DNA of 64,000 bases from RGIG5579 sp045541915 (lineage in GTDB: Bacteria; Bacillota; Clostridia; Oscillospirales; SIG627): the NCBI GenBank assembly GCA_045541915.1, contig JAZQJZ010000032.1:62001-126000 (forward strand), read 5' to 3'. Made by a program: the position numbers and the translations under genes. The notes beneath the pieces were generated by a model. It saw nothing but the letters and a program-made list of their open reading frames with translations, ran no database searches and was not told the DNA's origin. Position 1 is the first letter of the stretch. Each line of letters starts with the position of its first letter. This document shows, in pieces, positions 42,865 to 51,882 of the stretch.

Positions 42865-42892
42865 ATTATATCACTTTCATTTCATTTGTCAA
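42865..42892 (-). promoter_or_regulatory. Promoter of the Ile T-box gene
   Basis: Minus-strand TTGACA (42887-42892) and TATAAT (42865-42870), 16-base spacer. Confidence 0.78.
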
Positions 42893-42963
42893 GTGTTTTT
42901 TTAAAAAATTTCAAAACTTTTTTGATATATGACAATCAACAAAAATGAATGGTTCGGAGCACT

Positions 42964-44214
42964 TTAAATGCCAATATTGGCGCCACCTTTTCTTAACTCG
43001 TCCTGCAACTCTTTAACAGAAATTTTGCGCGTTGTGGTTTTCCCTTTTACCGCCAGAGCAATGGCCGCACCGGCAGCGTGACCGATGCAGGAAGCGGTAT
43101 TCATCGTACGATAGGATGCCTGGGCACCGTGATCAGACGAAATACATCTTCCGGCTACCAGCATATTCTCCACTCCCTTGGGAATGAGAGATCGGTACGG
43201 AATGGTATAAAACTCACCGGGTCCAAAGTAGTGGTGACTGGTTCCTGCCCCCTCTGGATTGTGAATATCAATGTCGTAATTGCAGCAAGCAATGGCATCC
43301 TCGAATTTGCAAAGACCTTCGCAATCTTCTCTGGTGAGCACATAATCTCCCACGATCATGCGGCTTTCGCGAACACCGATTTCCATTGCCGTCATCATCA
43401 GGAAGCTGTTTTCCAAGCCTTCTCCATATTTCTTCACAAACTCATATGCCTCGAACACCTGCTCCCGGGCGATAATTTCCGCTTTCGTTAAATCCTCGGC
43501 GGATGTGGGATCCAGTTTTACCACACGGGTGGTATTGAAATGAATCACATTTGGGATCAGGGTGCGAAATGCCAAAATATTCTCTCTCGGATTTTTAATT
43601 TCGCCCTTTTCCCGGAGTTCGGCGTAAATTTCATTCAAGCGCTCTTTGGATGCAAAGAACTTATCAACATCTGCATTTCCCACACGGAAGCAAAGGGTCA
43701 TCGGCTGGCAGAGATGATCCGATTCCCGGCCCAAAACCGTCGGAACGCCGGCAAGATACGATAGCTGAGCGTCACCGGTAGCATCAATAAAATAATCCGC
43801 CTCCACGCAAATTTCACCGCCAACGGTTGAAAAAAATGCTTTTTTGATACGGTCCTCTTCTCTCTCCACTCTGGAAAGATATGCTCTATAAAGAAGCTGG
43901 ATGTTTTCCTTTAAAACCATATCATTCAAAACATACTTCAATTCTTCTTCCAGGAATGCGCTTTTTACCATAGCGCCGCGCTCTTCCAGGCGAGCGCGAA
44001 TCTCTTTGAAGATTCCGGCTACAAGAAATACCTTTTCCCCATTGATCATAGTGGAAAAACGAGTAAAAGGAGTCACAAGGCAGTTACATGCCGCGCCACC
44101 CAAACAGTTTGATTTATCTACTAAAATAACACTTGCGCCGCCTCTTGCAGCAGCAATGGCAGCCGTCACACCGGCAAATCCTCCGCCAATGACCGCAACA
44201 TCGTATTTTTTCAT
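42964..44214 (-). CDS. FAD-dependent oxidoreductase
   Basis: A 416-residue flavoprotein with the dinucleotide-binding VIGGGFAGVTAAIAAARGG at residues 8-26 and a second FAD motif YFIDATGDAQLSYLAG. CLGGAACNC (about 38-46) follows the first motif. It matches the FAD-dependent oxidoreductase family found near sugar- and organic-acid-utilisation genes in Firmicutes; the substrate is not known. The C-terminal RCISSDHGAQASYRTMNTASCIGHAAG closes the FAD site. It diverges from a PocR/AraC-type activator, which probably controls it. Confidence 0.8.
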   Translation of the reverse strand: MKKYDVAVIGGGFAGVTAAIAAARGGASVILVDKSNCLGGAACNCLVTPFTRFSTMINGEKVFLVAGIFKEIRARLEERGAMVKSAFLEEELKYVLNDMVLKENIQLLYRAYLSRVEREEDRIKKAFFSTVGGEICVEADYFIDATGDAQLSYLAGVPTVLGRESDHLCQPMTLCFRVGNADVDKFFASKERLNEIYAELREKGEIKNPRENILAFRTLIPNVIHFNTTRVVKLDPTSAEDLTKAEIIAREQVFEAYEFVKKYGEGLENSFLMMTAMEIGVRESRMIVGDYVLTREDCEGLCKFEDAIACCNYDIDIHNPEGAGTSHHYFGPGEFYTIPYRSLIPKGVENMLVAGRCISSDHGAQASYRTMNTASCIGHAAGAAIALAVKGKTTTRKISVKELQDELRKGGANIGI

Positions 44215-44286
44215 AAAACTTCCTCCGTTTCTTTTCTCAATTATACCATAACTTTTATAAAAATCTTATACAAACGAACGTTTTTA

Positions 44287-44315
44287 TTGCACAAAAGATA
44301 CTTTTGTGATAGAAT
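44287..44315 (+). promoter_or_regulatory. Promoter of the AraC-type gene with palindrome in the spacer
   Basis: TTGCAC (44287-44292) and TAGAAT (44310-44315) with 17 bases between. A perfect inverted repeat CACAAAAG-ATA-CTTTTGTG occupies 44290-44308, filling the spacer. Likely an autoregulatory operator. The minus-strand promoter for the oxidoreductase has TATAAT near 44243-44248 but no good -35, as expected for an activated promoter. Confidence 0.65.
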
Positions 44316-44345
44316 TTAATTGAAAATGTTTCTTTTGGAGGGAAA

Positions 44346-45179
44346 ATGCAAACATTACAAACATTAATTGATCTAATCTTATATCAACGTGATCTGCACA
44401 TCTCCATTTTAGATGTGGCCGGCATGCTGAACACCCCGTTAACCAAAATTTCTGCGAAAAATATCATTCATTCAAAACCCTTTTGTCTGGAAGCAAAGAA
44501 GACAAAAAGCGGAAGCAAGCTTTGCTTGAAGTGTAAAATGCTCGCCAATAAAAAAGCAATACAAGAAAAAAAGCCCTTTTCCGGTCACTGTTTTTTTGGC
44601 ATATATGAATGCGCATATCCTGTGATATTAAACGGTGAGGTCGGGGCAGTTGTTTATGTTGGAAATGTCATCGCAGACAAAACGATCACTCAAAAAAGAT
44701 TGGAACGTGCCGTGCTGATGACCGGAATCCCTTCCGGTCCGTTATCTGCCCTTCTTTCTACCTGTGAGCACACGCAGGATGCGACTTTTCCTTTTAAAAT
44801 TGCCGAAATCATTGGTGATTATCTGAAACGGACATTTGAAAATTCGCCAAAAGAGCCTTCAGACCTACATTGGTTGGTTCAAGGGATGAAGCGCCAAGCT
44901 CAGGACTCTATTGGCGTCAACATTTCTCTTCGTTCCCTTTCGCAGCTCTACGGTAAAAATGAAAAATATATGGGTAGACTATTTTTCAAACAAGTTGGCA
45001 TATCCTTTCACGAATATTGTAACCGGCTGCGTTTGGAAAAAGCAGAAATTCTACTGAGGCAAACCTCGAAGAAAATTTTAGATATTGCTTTGGAAAGCGG
45101 ATTCAACAATGTTTCATATTTTAACCGTGTTTTTCGAAACAAACACGGCATTTCCCCTTTAGAATACCGAAAAAAATAA
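44346..45179 (+). CDS. AraC-family regulator with PocR-type sensory domain
   Basis: A 277-residue regulator. Residues 1-165 form a PocR-like ligand-binding domain with the Cys cluster CLEAKK, KLCLKCK and HCFFGIYECAYPV, which is typical of PocR. Residues 175-277 hold the two helix-turn-helix motifs of AraC (NISLRSLSQLYGKNEKYMGRLF and KILDIALESGFNNVSYFNRVF). Known PocR-domain proteins sense small metabolites such as 1,2-propanediol; a hydrocarbon derivative is plausible here, without proof. GGAGGGAAA lies just upstream of the start. Divergent from the FAD oxidoreductase. Confidence 0.9.
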   Translation: MQTLQTLIDLILYQRDLHISILDVAGMLNTPLTKISAKNIIHSKPFCLEAKKTKSGSKLCLKCKMLANKKAIQEKKPFSGHCFFGIYECAYPVILNGEVGAVVYVGNVIADKTITQKRLERAVLMTGIPSGPLSALLSTCEHTQDATFPFKIAEIIGDYLKRTFENSPKEPSDLHWLVQGMKRQAQDSIGVNISLRSLSQLYGKNEKYMGRLFFKQVGISFHEYCNRLRLEKAEILLRQTSKKILDIALESGFNNVSYFNRVFRNKHGISPLEYRKK

Positions 45180-45185
45180 AAGCAG

Positions 45186-45215
45186 AAAAAAGAAGGCATA
45201 AAGCCTTCTTTTTTT
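45186..45215. terminator. Bidirectional terminator between the AraC-type gene and fhs
   Basis: Inverted repeat AAAAAAGAAGGC / GCCTTCTTTTTT with a 5-base loop between two convergent stop codons (45179 and 45218). Confidence 0.88.
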
Positions 45216-45217
45216 CA

Positions 45218-46894
45218 TTAAAACAGACCGGTGATCTTGCCGTTTTCATCCACATCAATTTTTTCTGCTGCGGGAAGCTTCGGAAGGCCGGGCATCGTCA
45301 AAATGTCACCCGTGAGAACAACAATAAAGCCGGCACCGGCGGAAACCTTAACATTCTTCACCGTTACAGTAAATCCTTCAGGTGCACCGAGCTTTGTGGG
45401 ATCGTCGGAAAAACTGTACTGGGTTTTGGCAACACAAATGGGAAGCTTATCAAATCCCAAGGAGGTTAATTGCTGAATCTGTTTCTTTGCAGCCGGCATA
45501 ATGACAACGCCATCACCACCGTAGATTTTCTTCACAACCGCTTCGATCTTATCTTCAATGGAGCCATCCAGCTCATAAGAGAAGGTAAAGTTGCCGGACT
45601 CTTCTTCGCAGAGCCTTACGACTTCGCGGGCAAGCGCTTCGCCGCCTTTGCCGCCTTCTGCCCACACAGTAGAAAGAACGGTGTTTACACCAAGCTGACG
45701 GCACTTATTGACAATAAAGTCAATTTCCGCATCTGTGTCTGTTGGGAAACGGTTGACCGCAACGACGCAAGGAAGCTGATATACATTTTTAATATTGGAA
45801 ACGTGACGGAGAAGGTTTGGAATTCCCTTTTCCAGAGCTGCAATGTCTTCCTCGCCAAGCTCGGTTTTCGCCTTGCCGCCATGCATCTTCAATGCACGAA
45901 CGGTTGCAACCACAACTACGGCATCCGGAATCAGATTTGCCATACGGCATTTGATATCCAGAAACTTCTCTGCGCCAAGATCGGCACCAAAGCCAGCCTC
46001 GGTTACAGTATAATCGCCCATTTTCAAAGCAAGCTTTGTTGCCATAACAGAGTTACATCCGTGGGCAATATTAGCAAAAGGACCGCCGTGAACAAAGGCG
46101 GGAGTCCCTTCCAGGGTCTGCACCAGGTTTGGCTTAATGGCATCCTTCAAAAGAGCTGCCATTGCACCAACGGCTTTCAAGTCACCGGCCGTTACAGGCT
46201 TATCATCATAGGTATACCCTACAATGATGCGAGAAAGACGATTTTTCAAATCGGTGATGGAATTGGAAAGGCAGAAAATTGCCATAATTTCGCTGGCAAC
46301 TGTGATCTCAAAGCCATCTTCACGTGGCACACCATTCGCCTTGCCACCAAGACCGTCTGTCAAAAAGCGAAGCTGACGGTCATTCATATCGACACAGCGC
46401 TTCCAGGTGATACGGCGCACATCAATTCCCAAAGCATTTCCCTGATGGATGTGATTATCCAGCATTGCCGCAAGTAGGTTGTTGGCAGCGCCAATGGCAT
46501 GGAAATCGCCGGTGAAGTGAAGGTTGATATCCTCCATCGGAACCACTTGGGCATAGCCACCGCCGGCAGCGCCACCCTTAACACCAAAAACGGGTCCCAA
46601 GGAAGGCTCACGAAGAGCGACGGTTACATCCTTGCCAATTCTGGCAAGACCATCCGCAAGACCAATGGTGGTGGTAGTCTTTCCCTCCCCGGCAGGAGTC
46701 GGGGTAATGGCGGTAACCAAAATGAGTTTTCCGGCTTTACGGTCTGTCTCATTGAGAAGCGCTGGATCTACCTTTGCCTTATACTTTCCGTACTGCTCCA
46801 AATACGCTTCATCCACATGTGCTTTTTTTGCAATCTCTCCAATGGGACGCATTACGCATTCCTGAGCAATTTCAATATCAGACTTATAAGCCAT
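45218..46894 (-). CDS. fhs: Formate-tetrahydrofolate ligase
   Basis: A 558-residue Fhs that makes 10-formyl-THF from formate, THF and ATP. The P-loop TPTPAGEGKTTTTIGLADGL (about 59-78) and the EPSLGPVFGVKGGAAGGGYAQ segment are typical. It is the last gene of the purine operon, 14 bases after purL. Thus it supplies the formyl donor for PurN and the AICAR transformylase from the same transcript that senses ZTP. Confidence 0.96.
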   Translation of the reverse strand: MAYKSDIEIAQECVMRPIGEIAKKAHVDEAYLEQYGKYKAKVDPALLNETDRKAGKLILVTAITPTPAGEGKTTTTIGLADGLARIGKDVTVALREPSLGPVFGVKGGAAGGGYAQVVPMEDINLHFTGDFHAIGAANNLLAAMLDNHIHQGNALGIDVRRITWKRCVDMNDRQLRFLTDGLGGKANGVPREDGFEITVASEIMAIFCLSNSITDLKNRLSRIIVGYTYDDKPVTAGDLKAVGAMAALLKDAIKPNLVQTLEGTPAFVHGGPFANIAHGCNSVMATKLALKMGDYTVTEAGFGADLGAEKFLDIKCRMANLIPDAVVVVATVRALKMHGGKAKTELGEEDIAALEKGIPNLLRHVSNIKNVYQLPCVVAVNRFPTDTDAEIDFIVNKCRQLGVNTVLSTVWAEGGKGGEALAREVVRLCEEESGNFTFSYELDGSIEDKIEAVVKKIYGGDGVVIMPAAKKQIQQLTSLGFDKLPICVAKTQYSFSDDPTKLGAPEGFTVTVKNVKVSAGAGFIVVLTGDILTMPGLPKLPAAEKIDVDENGKITGLF

Positions 46895-46908
46895 AAAGGG
46901 CCTCCCGA

Positions 46909-49900
46909 TTATTTAAAATATTTTACTGCTGCTTCAAACATACGAATGTCATAATTGCCGGGAACGTTTTGATAAAGACCAGCACCGATTCGTTCACTGT
47001 GTCCCATTTTACCAAAGACTCTGCCATCGGGAGATGTGATTCCTTCAATGGCAAACATGGAATCATTGGGATTGAACTGAACATCGCCGGTAGCATTGGA
47101 ATCAAAATCCACATACTGGGTGGCAATCTGACCGTTTTCAGCCAATTTACGGATCAGGGATTCGTCTGCCAAGAAGCGTCCTTCACCGTGGGAAATCGGA
47201 ACGTGATACACGTCTCCAACCTGAGTAAGAGAAAGCCAAGGAGACTGGTTGGAGGCCACTCTTGTGCGAACAATCTTGGACTGGTGACGGGAAATGGTAT
47301 TAAAGGTAAGAGTTGGGCAGTTCTCATCCGTATCAATGATTTTTCCGTACGGAACAAGTCCCAGCTTGATCAAAGCCTGGAATCCGTTGCAGATGCCGCA
47401 GATCAAGCCGTCTCTCTGATCCAAAAGTTCTGTTACGCCTTCCTTGATAGCGCCATTGCGGAAGAAGGCTGTAATGAACTTACCGCTTCCGTCCGGTTCG
47501 TCACCGCCGGAGAAACCACCAGGAATGAAAATCATCTGGGAATTCTTCAATTCCTTGGCAAAGGTTTCCACGCTTCTTTGGATTCCCTCTGCCGAAAGAT
47601 TGTTGATCACCATAATCTCGGCCTCGGCGCCGGCAGCGCGAACTGCCTTGGCAGAATCAAATTCGCAGTTGGTACCGGGGAAAGCGGGGATCAAAACTCT
47701 GGGTTTTGCACATTTTACCACCGGAACAACTCTCTTTCCTGCGGTAAAGCTAAAGGTTTCCACCGGGGTTTTGCCACTAGGAATATTGCAAGAATACACG
47801 CTTTCCAGCTTGTTTTCATAGAGTTCTTCCAGTTTTTCAACATCAACGGTCTCATTGCCGAAGGTAAATTCCTTCGATTCGGTGATGGTACCAATATCAA
47901 CGCCTTCCTTCACATCAGAAGAAACCTCCAGGAGGAAGGAGCCATATGCATAACCGAACAGATCAGAAAGAGAAAGCTTAGAATCAAAAGCAAAGCCAAA
48001 GCCATTACCAAGAGACATTTTGAAGATAGCTTCCGCAATGCCGCCAAGTCCGGGAGTATAGCCAGAAACTGCTTTCTTCTCACGGAACAGTCGGGTCACA
48101 TTTTCAAACACCTTCAAAAGTGACTCGGTTTTGGGAAGGCCGTTCTCGTCATACTCAGGTGAAAGAAGAATTACCTTATTGCCCGCCTTCTTCATTTCCT
48201 GGGAAATAACATCGCCGGTTTTTCCGGTTGTTACTGCAAAGGAAACCAGTGTGGGAGGTACATCCAAATCCTCAAAAGAACCGCTCATAGAGTCTTTGCC
48301 GCCAATGGATCCGATTCCAAGGTTAATTTGAGCCTTAAAGGCACCGAGAAGCGCAGATAAGGGCTTGCCCCAACGCTTTCCGTCCTTTCTTGGATGCTCA
48401 AAATACTCCTGGAAGGTCAGATATACATCTTCAAAAGAAGCGCCGCTGGCGATCAATTTGGAAACAGATTCCACCACAGCAAGATAAGCGCCGTGATAAG
48501 GACTCTTTTCCATAATGAAGGGGTTGTAGCCCCAGGACATAAAGGAGCAATCATCGGTTTCTTTCTTCTCTACGGAGATCTTCTGCACCATAGCCTGGAT
48601 GGGAGTTTTCTGCTTTTTGCCACCAAAGGGCATCAGAACCGTACCGGCACCAATGGTAGAGTCAAAACGCTCAGAAAGACCGCGTTTGGAGCAGATATTC
48701 AGATCCTGAACCAGGTCTGTCATATTCTCGGCAAAGGTACCGCTGACATTCTTTTCAAAAGCGCAAGAAGCGGCAGGAGTAATATTGATGTGCTTATCCG
48801 CGCCGTTGGAATTGAGAAATTCGCGGCTGATATCCACAATCTTTTTGCCGTTCCAGTTCATAACAAGACGCTTCTCTTCGCGGACAACAGCAACCGGACA
48901 AGCTTGGAGATTTTCCTTCTTTGCAAGGGCAAGGAAGTTAGAAACATTTTCCTTTTCAATGACAACTGCCATTCTCTCCTGGGATTCGCTGATGGCAAGC
49001 TCGGTTCCGTCCAGTCCTTCATACTTTTTGGGAACGGCATTCAAATCAATTTCCAAACCGTCGGCCAATTCGCCGATGGCAACAGAAACACCGCCTGCAC
49101 CAAAGTCGTTGCAGCGTTTGATCATTTTCGTTGCTTCAGGATTGCGGAACAGTCTCTGAAGCTTTCTTTCTTCCGGAGCATTTCCCTTCTGTACTTCTGC
49201 GCCGCAGGTTTCTACAGAGTGGGAGTCGTGCGCTTTGGAGGAGCCGGTGGCACCGCCAATGCCATCTCGTCCTGTGCTACCGCCCAAAAGTACCACAACA
49301 TCGCCGGGAGCGGGCACTTCTCTGCGAACGTTTTCAGCAGGTGCAGCCGCAACCACTGCGCCGATTTCCATACGCTTTGCAGCATAACCGGGATGATAGA
49401 TCTCATCCACAATACCGGTAGCGAGTCCGATCTGGTTGCCGTAAGAAGAATAACCGGCAGCTGCAGTGGTAACAATTTTACGCTGCGGCAATTTGCCCTT
49501 GATGGTATCCTGAACAGGAGTAAGGGGATCTGCGGCACCGGTTACACGCATTGCACCGTAAACGTAGGCGCGACCAGAAAGAGGATCACGGATGGCACCA
49601 CCAATACAAGTAGCCGCACCACCAAAGGGCTCGATCTCGGTGGGATGGTTATGGGTTTCATTCTTGAAAAGAAGCAGCCATGGCTCTTTTTTGCCGTCAG
49701 CTTCAATTTCAATTTTTACAGTACAAGCGTTGATTTCTTCAGATTCATCCAGTTTTTCCAGTTTGCCGTTTTTGCGAAGATACTTCACTGCAATAGTAGC
49801 AAGATCCATCAAGCAAACAGGCTTATGCTCTCTTCCAAGTTCCTTGCGAATGGCAAGATACTCATCGTATGTTTTTTGCAAAAGCGGATCTTCAAAGGAA

Positions 49901-50601
49901 ACCGAGTCAATGACTGTCTGGAATGTGGTATGACGGCAATGGTCAGACCAGTAGGTATCAATCATACGAATTTCGGTGATGGTAGGATCACGCTTCTCGG
50001 AACGGAAATACTCCTGACAGAATGCAATATCATCTGCATCCATAGCAAGGCCATATTCCTTCACAAAGCCTTCCAGACCTTTTCGGTCGAGTTCAATAAA
50101 GCCGGAAAGGGTTTTCACTTCAGTGGGAATATCATACTGAATCTGCAGGGTTTCCGGCTTTTCCAGAGAAGCTTCTCTTGCTTCCACCGGGTTGATAACA
50201 TACTTTTTGATTTCAGCAATTTCAGATTCAGAAATACTTCCGTAGAGTGCGTAGATTTTTGCCGTACGAATCACGGGTCTCTCTTTTTGAGAAATAATCT
50301 GAATACACTGTGCGGCAGAATCGGCACGCTGATCAAACTGACCGGGCAAATACTCCACACCGAAAACAGTAGCGCCATCAAGATTCAGCTCAGAAGAATA
50401 AACATCCAGCTGAGGCTCGGAAAACACGGTCTTTTTGGCATATTCAAACAGGTCTTCTTCGATATTTTCAGCATCGTAGCGGTTAAAAATCCGCACATCT
50501 TCAAGACTTTGAATGCCCAGAAGCATTCTGGCATCGGAAAGAAGCGCCTTTGCCTCATTGGCAAGTTCTTTTTTCTTTTCAACAAATACTCTGTAAACCA
50601 T
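46909..50601 (-). CDS. purL: Phosphoribosylformylglycinamidine synthase, large single-chain form
   Basis: A 1230-residue PurL that combines the N-terminal, FGAM synthetase and glutaminase parts, as in Gammaproteobacteria and many clostridia. B. subtilis uses PurS/PurL/PurQ instead. The ATP-binding part shows DTYWSDHCRHTTF, NETHNHPTEIEPFGGAATCIGG; the C-terminal glutaminase (about 965-1230) shows FPGTNCEFDS and the nucleophile Cys in GLICGICNGFQALI. It starts 2 bases after purD. The YSSYGNQIGLATGIVDE region is intact. Confidence 0.95.
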   Translation of the reverse strand: MVYRVFVEKKKELANEAKALLSDARMLLGIQSLEDVRIFNRYDAENIEEDLFEYAKKTVFSEPQLDVYSSELNLDGATVFGVEYLPGQFDQRADSAAQCIQIISQKERPVIRTAKIYALYGSISESEIAEIKKYVINPVEAREASLEKPETLQIQYDIPTEVKTLSGFIELDRKGLEGFVKEYGLAMDADDIAFCQEYFRSEKRDPTITEIRMIDTYWSDHCRHTTFQTVIDSVSFEDPLLQKTYDEYLAIRKELGREHKPVCLMDLATIAVKYLRKNGKLEKLDESEEINACTVKIEIEADGKKEPWLLLFKNETHNHPTEIEPFGGAATCIGGAIRDPLSGRAYVYGAMRVTGAADPLTPVQDTIKGKLPQRKIVTTAAAGYSSYGNQIGLATGIVDEIYHPGYAAKRMEIGAVVAAAPAENVRREVPAPGDVVVLLGGSTGRDGIGGATGSSKAHDSHSVETCGAEVQKGNAPEERKLQRLFRNPEATKMIKRCNDFGAGGVSVAIGELADGLEIDLNAVPKKYEGLDGTELAISESQERMAVVIEKENVSNFLALAKKENLQACPVAVVREEKRLVMNWNGKKIVDISREFLNSNGADKHINITPAASCAFEKNVSGTFAENMTDLVQDLNICSKRGLSERFDSTIGAGTVLMPFGGKKQKTPIQAMVQKISVEKKETDDCSFMSWGYNPFIMEKSPYHGAYLAVVESVSKLIASGASFEDVYLTFQEYFEHPRKDGKRWGKPLSALLGAFKAQINLGIGSIGGKDSMSGSFEDLDVPPTLVSFAVTTGKTGDVISQEMKKAGNKVILLSPEYDENGLPKTESLLKVFENVTRLFREKKAVSGYTPGLGGIAEAIFKMSLGNGFGFAFDSKLSLSDLFGYAYGSFLLEVSSDVKEGVDIGTITESKEFTFGNETVDVEKLEELYENKLESVYSCNIPSGKTPVETFSFTAGKRVVPVVKCAKPRVLIPAFPGTNCEFDSAKAVRAAGAEAEIMVINNLSAEGIQRSVETFAKELKNSQMIFIPGGFSGGDEPDGSGKFITAFFRNGAIKEGVTELLDQRDGLICGICNGFQALIKLGLVPYGKIIDTDENCPTLTFNTISRHQSKIVRTRVASNQSPWLSLTQVGDVYHVPISHGEGRFLADESLIRKLAENGQIATQYVDFDSNATGDVQFNPNDSMFAIEGITSPDGRVFGKMGHSERIGAGLYQNVPGNYDIRMFEAAVKYFK

Positions 50602-50603
50602 TT

Positions 50604-51869
50604 TTACCTCTTTTGCAACAGTGCTTTTGCACCGATATCGTGGCGGAAATATGAATTATCAAAATGAATTTGATCCACCAGGGAGTAAGCGGAACGGATG
50701 GCCTCATCCAGCGAGGGTGCGATGGCAGTAGCGCCAAGCACACGTCCTCCGTTTGTCACCAGGACACCGTCCTTAAAAGCCGCGCCAGCAACAAAAACAG
50801 ACGGTGCAATGTTCTCCGGAATGGTAAGGGGAAATCCTTTTTCATAGGAAGAGGGATAGCCGTTGGATGCCATAATGACACAGCAAGCGCTCTCTTTTGA
50901 GAATTCAACCGGAAATTCAGAAAGTCTTTCTTCTGTCACTGCCATCATAACGGAAAGAAGATCGGTCTTCAGCAAGGGCAAAACCACTTGCGTTTCCGGA
51001 TCACCGAAACGGCAGTTGTACTCAATGACCTTCGGGCCACGGGGCGTCAGCATCAAGCCGAAATACAAACAGCCCTTGAAGGTGCGTCCTTCCCGGTTCA
51101 TTGCATCCATTGTGGGAAGAAAAATCGAATCCATACAAATTTTTGCAATTTCTTCTGTATAGTAGGGGTTGGGTGCAATGGTACCCATGCCGCCGGTATT
51201 AAGGCCGGTATCACCGTCCCCTGCGCGCTTATGGTCCATAGAAGAAATCATGGGAATCATTGCTTTGCCGTCGGTGAATGCCAGCACAGAGACCTCCGGC
51301 CCGGTAAGAAACTCCTCGATGACAATCTGATCTCCGCTTTTTCCAAAGACCTTATCAGCCATCATGGAACGAACCGCATCTTTTGCTTCTTCACGAGTCT
51401 GCGCGATAATCACGCCTTTTCCCAGTGCAAGGCCATCCGCCTTGATCACAGTGGGGATGGGAGCACTCTCTAAATAGGAAAGCGCCTTTTCCATATCGGT
51501 GAATACTTCATACTCCGCAGTGGGAATCCCATATTTTTTCATCAGGTTTTTGGAAAAGACCTTGCTTCCCTCAATGATTGCCGCATTGGCACGGGGGCCA
51601 AAGCAAGGAATTCCCTTTTCCTCCAGGGCATCCACAGCGCCCAAAACCAAGGGATCGTCCGGCGCAACCACAGCGTAATCAATTTGATTCTCAACAGCAA
51701 AAGAAGTGATCTTATCGATTTCCTTTGCACCGATATCCACACAGGTGGCATCCTTTGTCATACCGGCATTGCCGGGAAGAGCAAAAACTTCTTCTACCTG
51801 TGGATTGCACTTTATTTTTTTTATGATGGCGTGTTCTCTGCCGCCACCGCCGACCACCAAAATCTTCAT
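50604..51869 (-). CDS. purD: Phosphoribosylamine-glycine ligase
   Basis: A 421-residue ATP-grasp enzyme that joins phosphoribosylamine and glycine to GAR. The start VVGGGGREHAI, DGLALGKGVIIA and the C-terminal metal-binding YNCRFGDPETQVVLPLL are clear. It lies in the purine operon between the AICAR transformylase and purL genes. Confidence 0.96.
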   Translation of the reverse strand: MKILVVGGGGREHAIIKKIKCNPQVEEVFALPGNAGMTKDATCVDIGAKEIDKITSFAVENQIDYAVVAPDDPLVLGAVDALEEKGIPCFGPRANAAIIEGSKVFSKNLMKKYGIPTAEYEVFTDMEKALSYLESAPIPTVIKADGLALGKGVIIAQTREEAKDAVRSMMADKVFGKSGDQIVIEEFLTGPEVSVLAFTDGKAMIPMISSMDHKRAGDGDTGLNTGGMGTIAPNPYYTEEIAKICMDSIFLPTMDAMNREGRTFKGCLYFGLMLTPRGPKVIEYNCRFGDPETQVVLPLLKTDLLSVMMAVTEERLSEFPVEFSKESACCVIMASNGYPSSYEKGFPLTIPENIAPSVFVAGAAFKDGVLVTNGGRVLGATAIAPSLDEAIRSAYSLVDQIHFDNSYFRHDIGAKALLQKR

Positions 51870-51882
51870 TCATTTCCTCCGA

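Noticed and set aside
48394..50667. Long plus-strand open frame (757 codons) opposite purL
   Set aside because: It is antisense to a well-matched purL along its whole length, has no ribosome site and gives no recognisable product. The codon pattern of a real gene on the other strand explains it.
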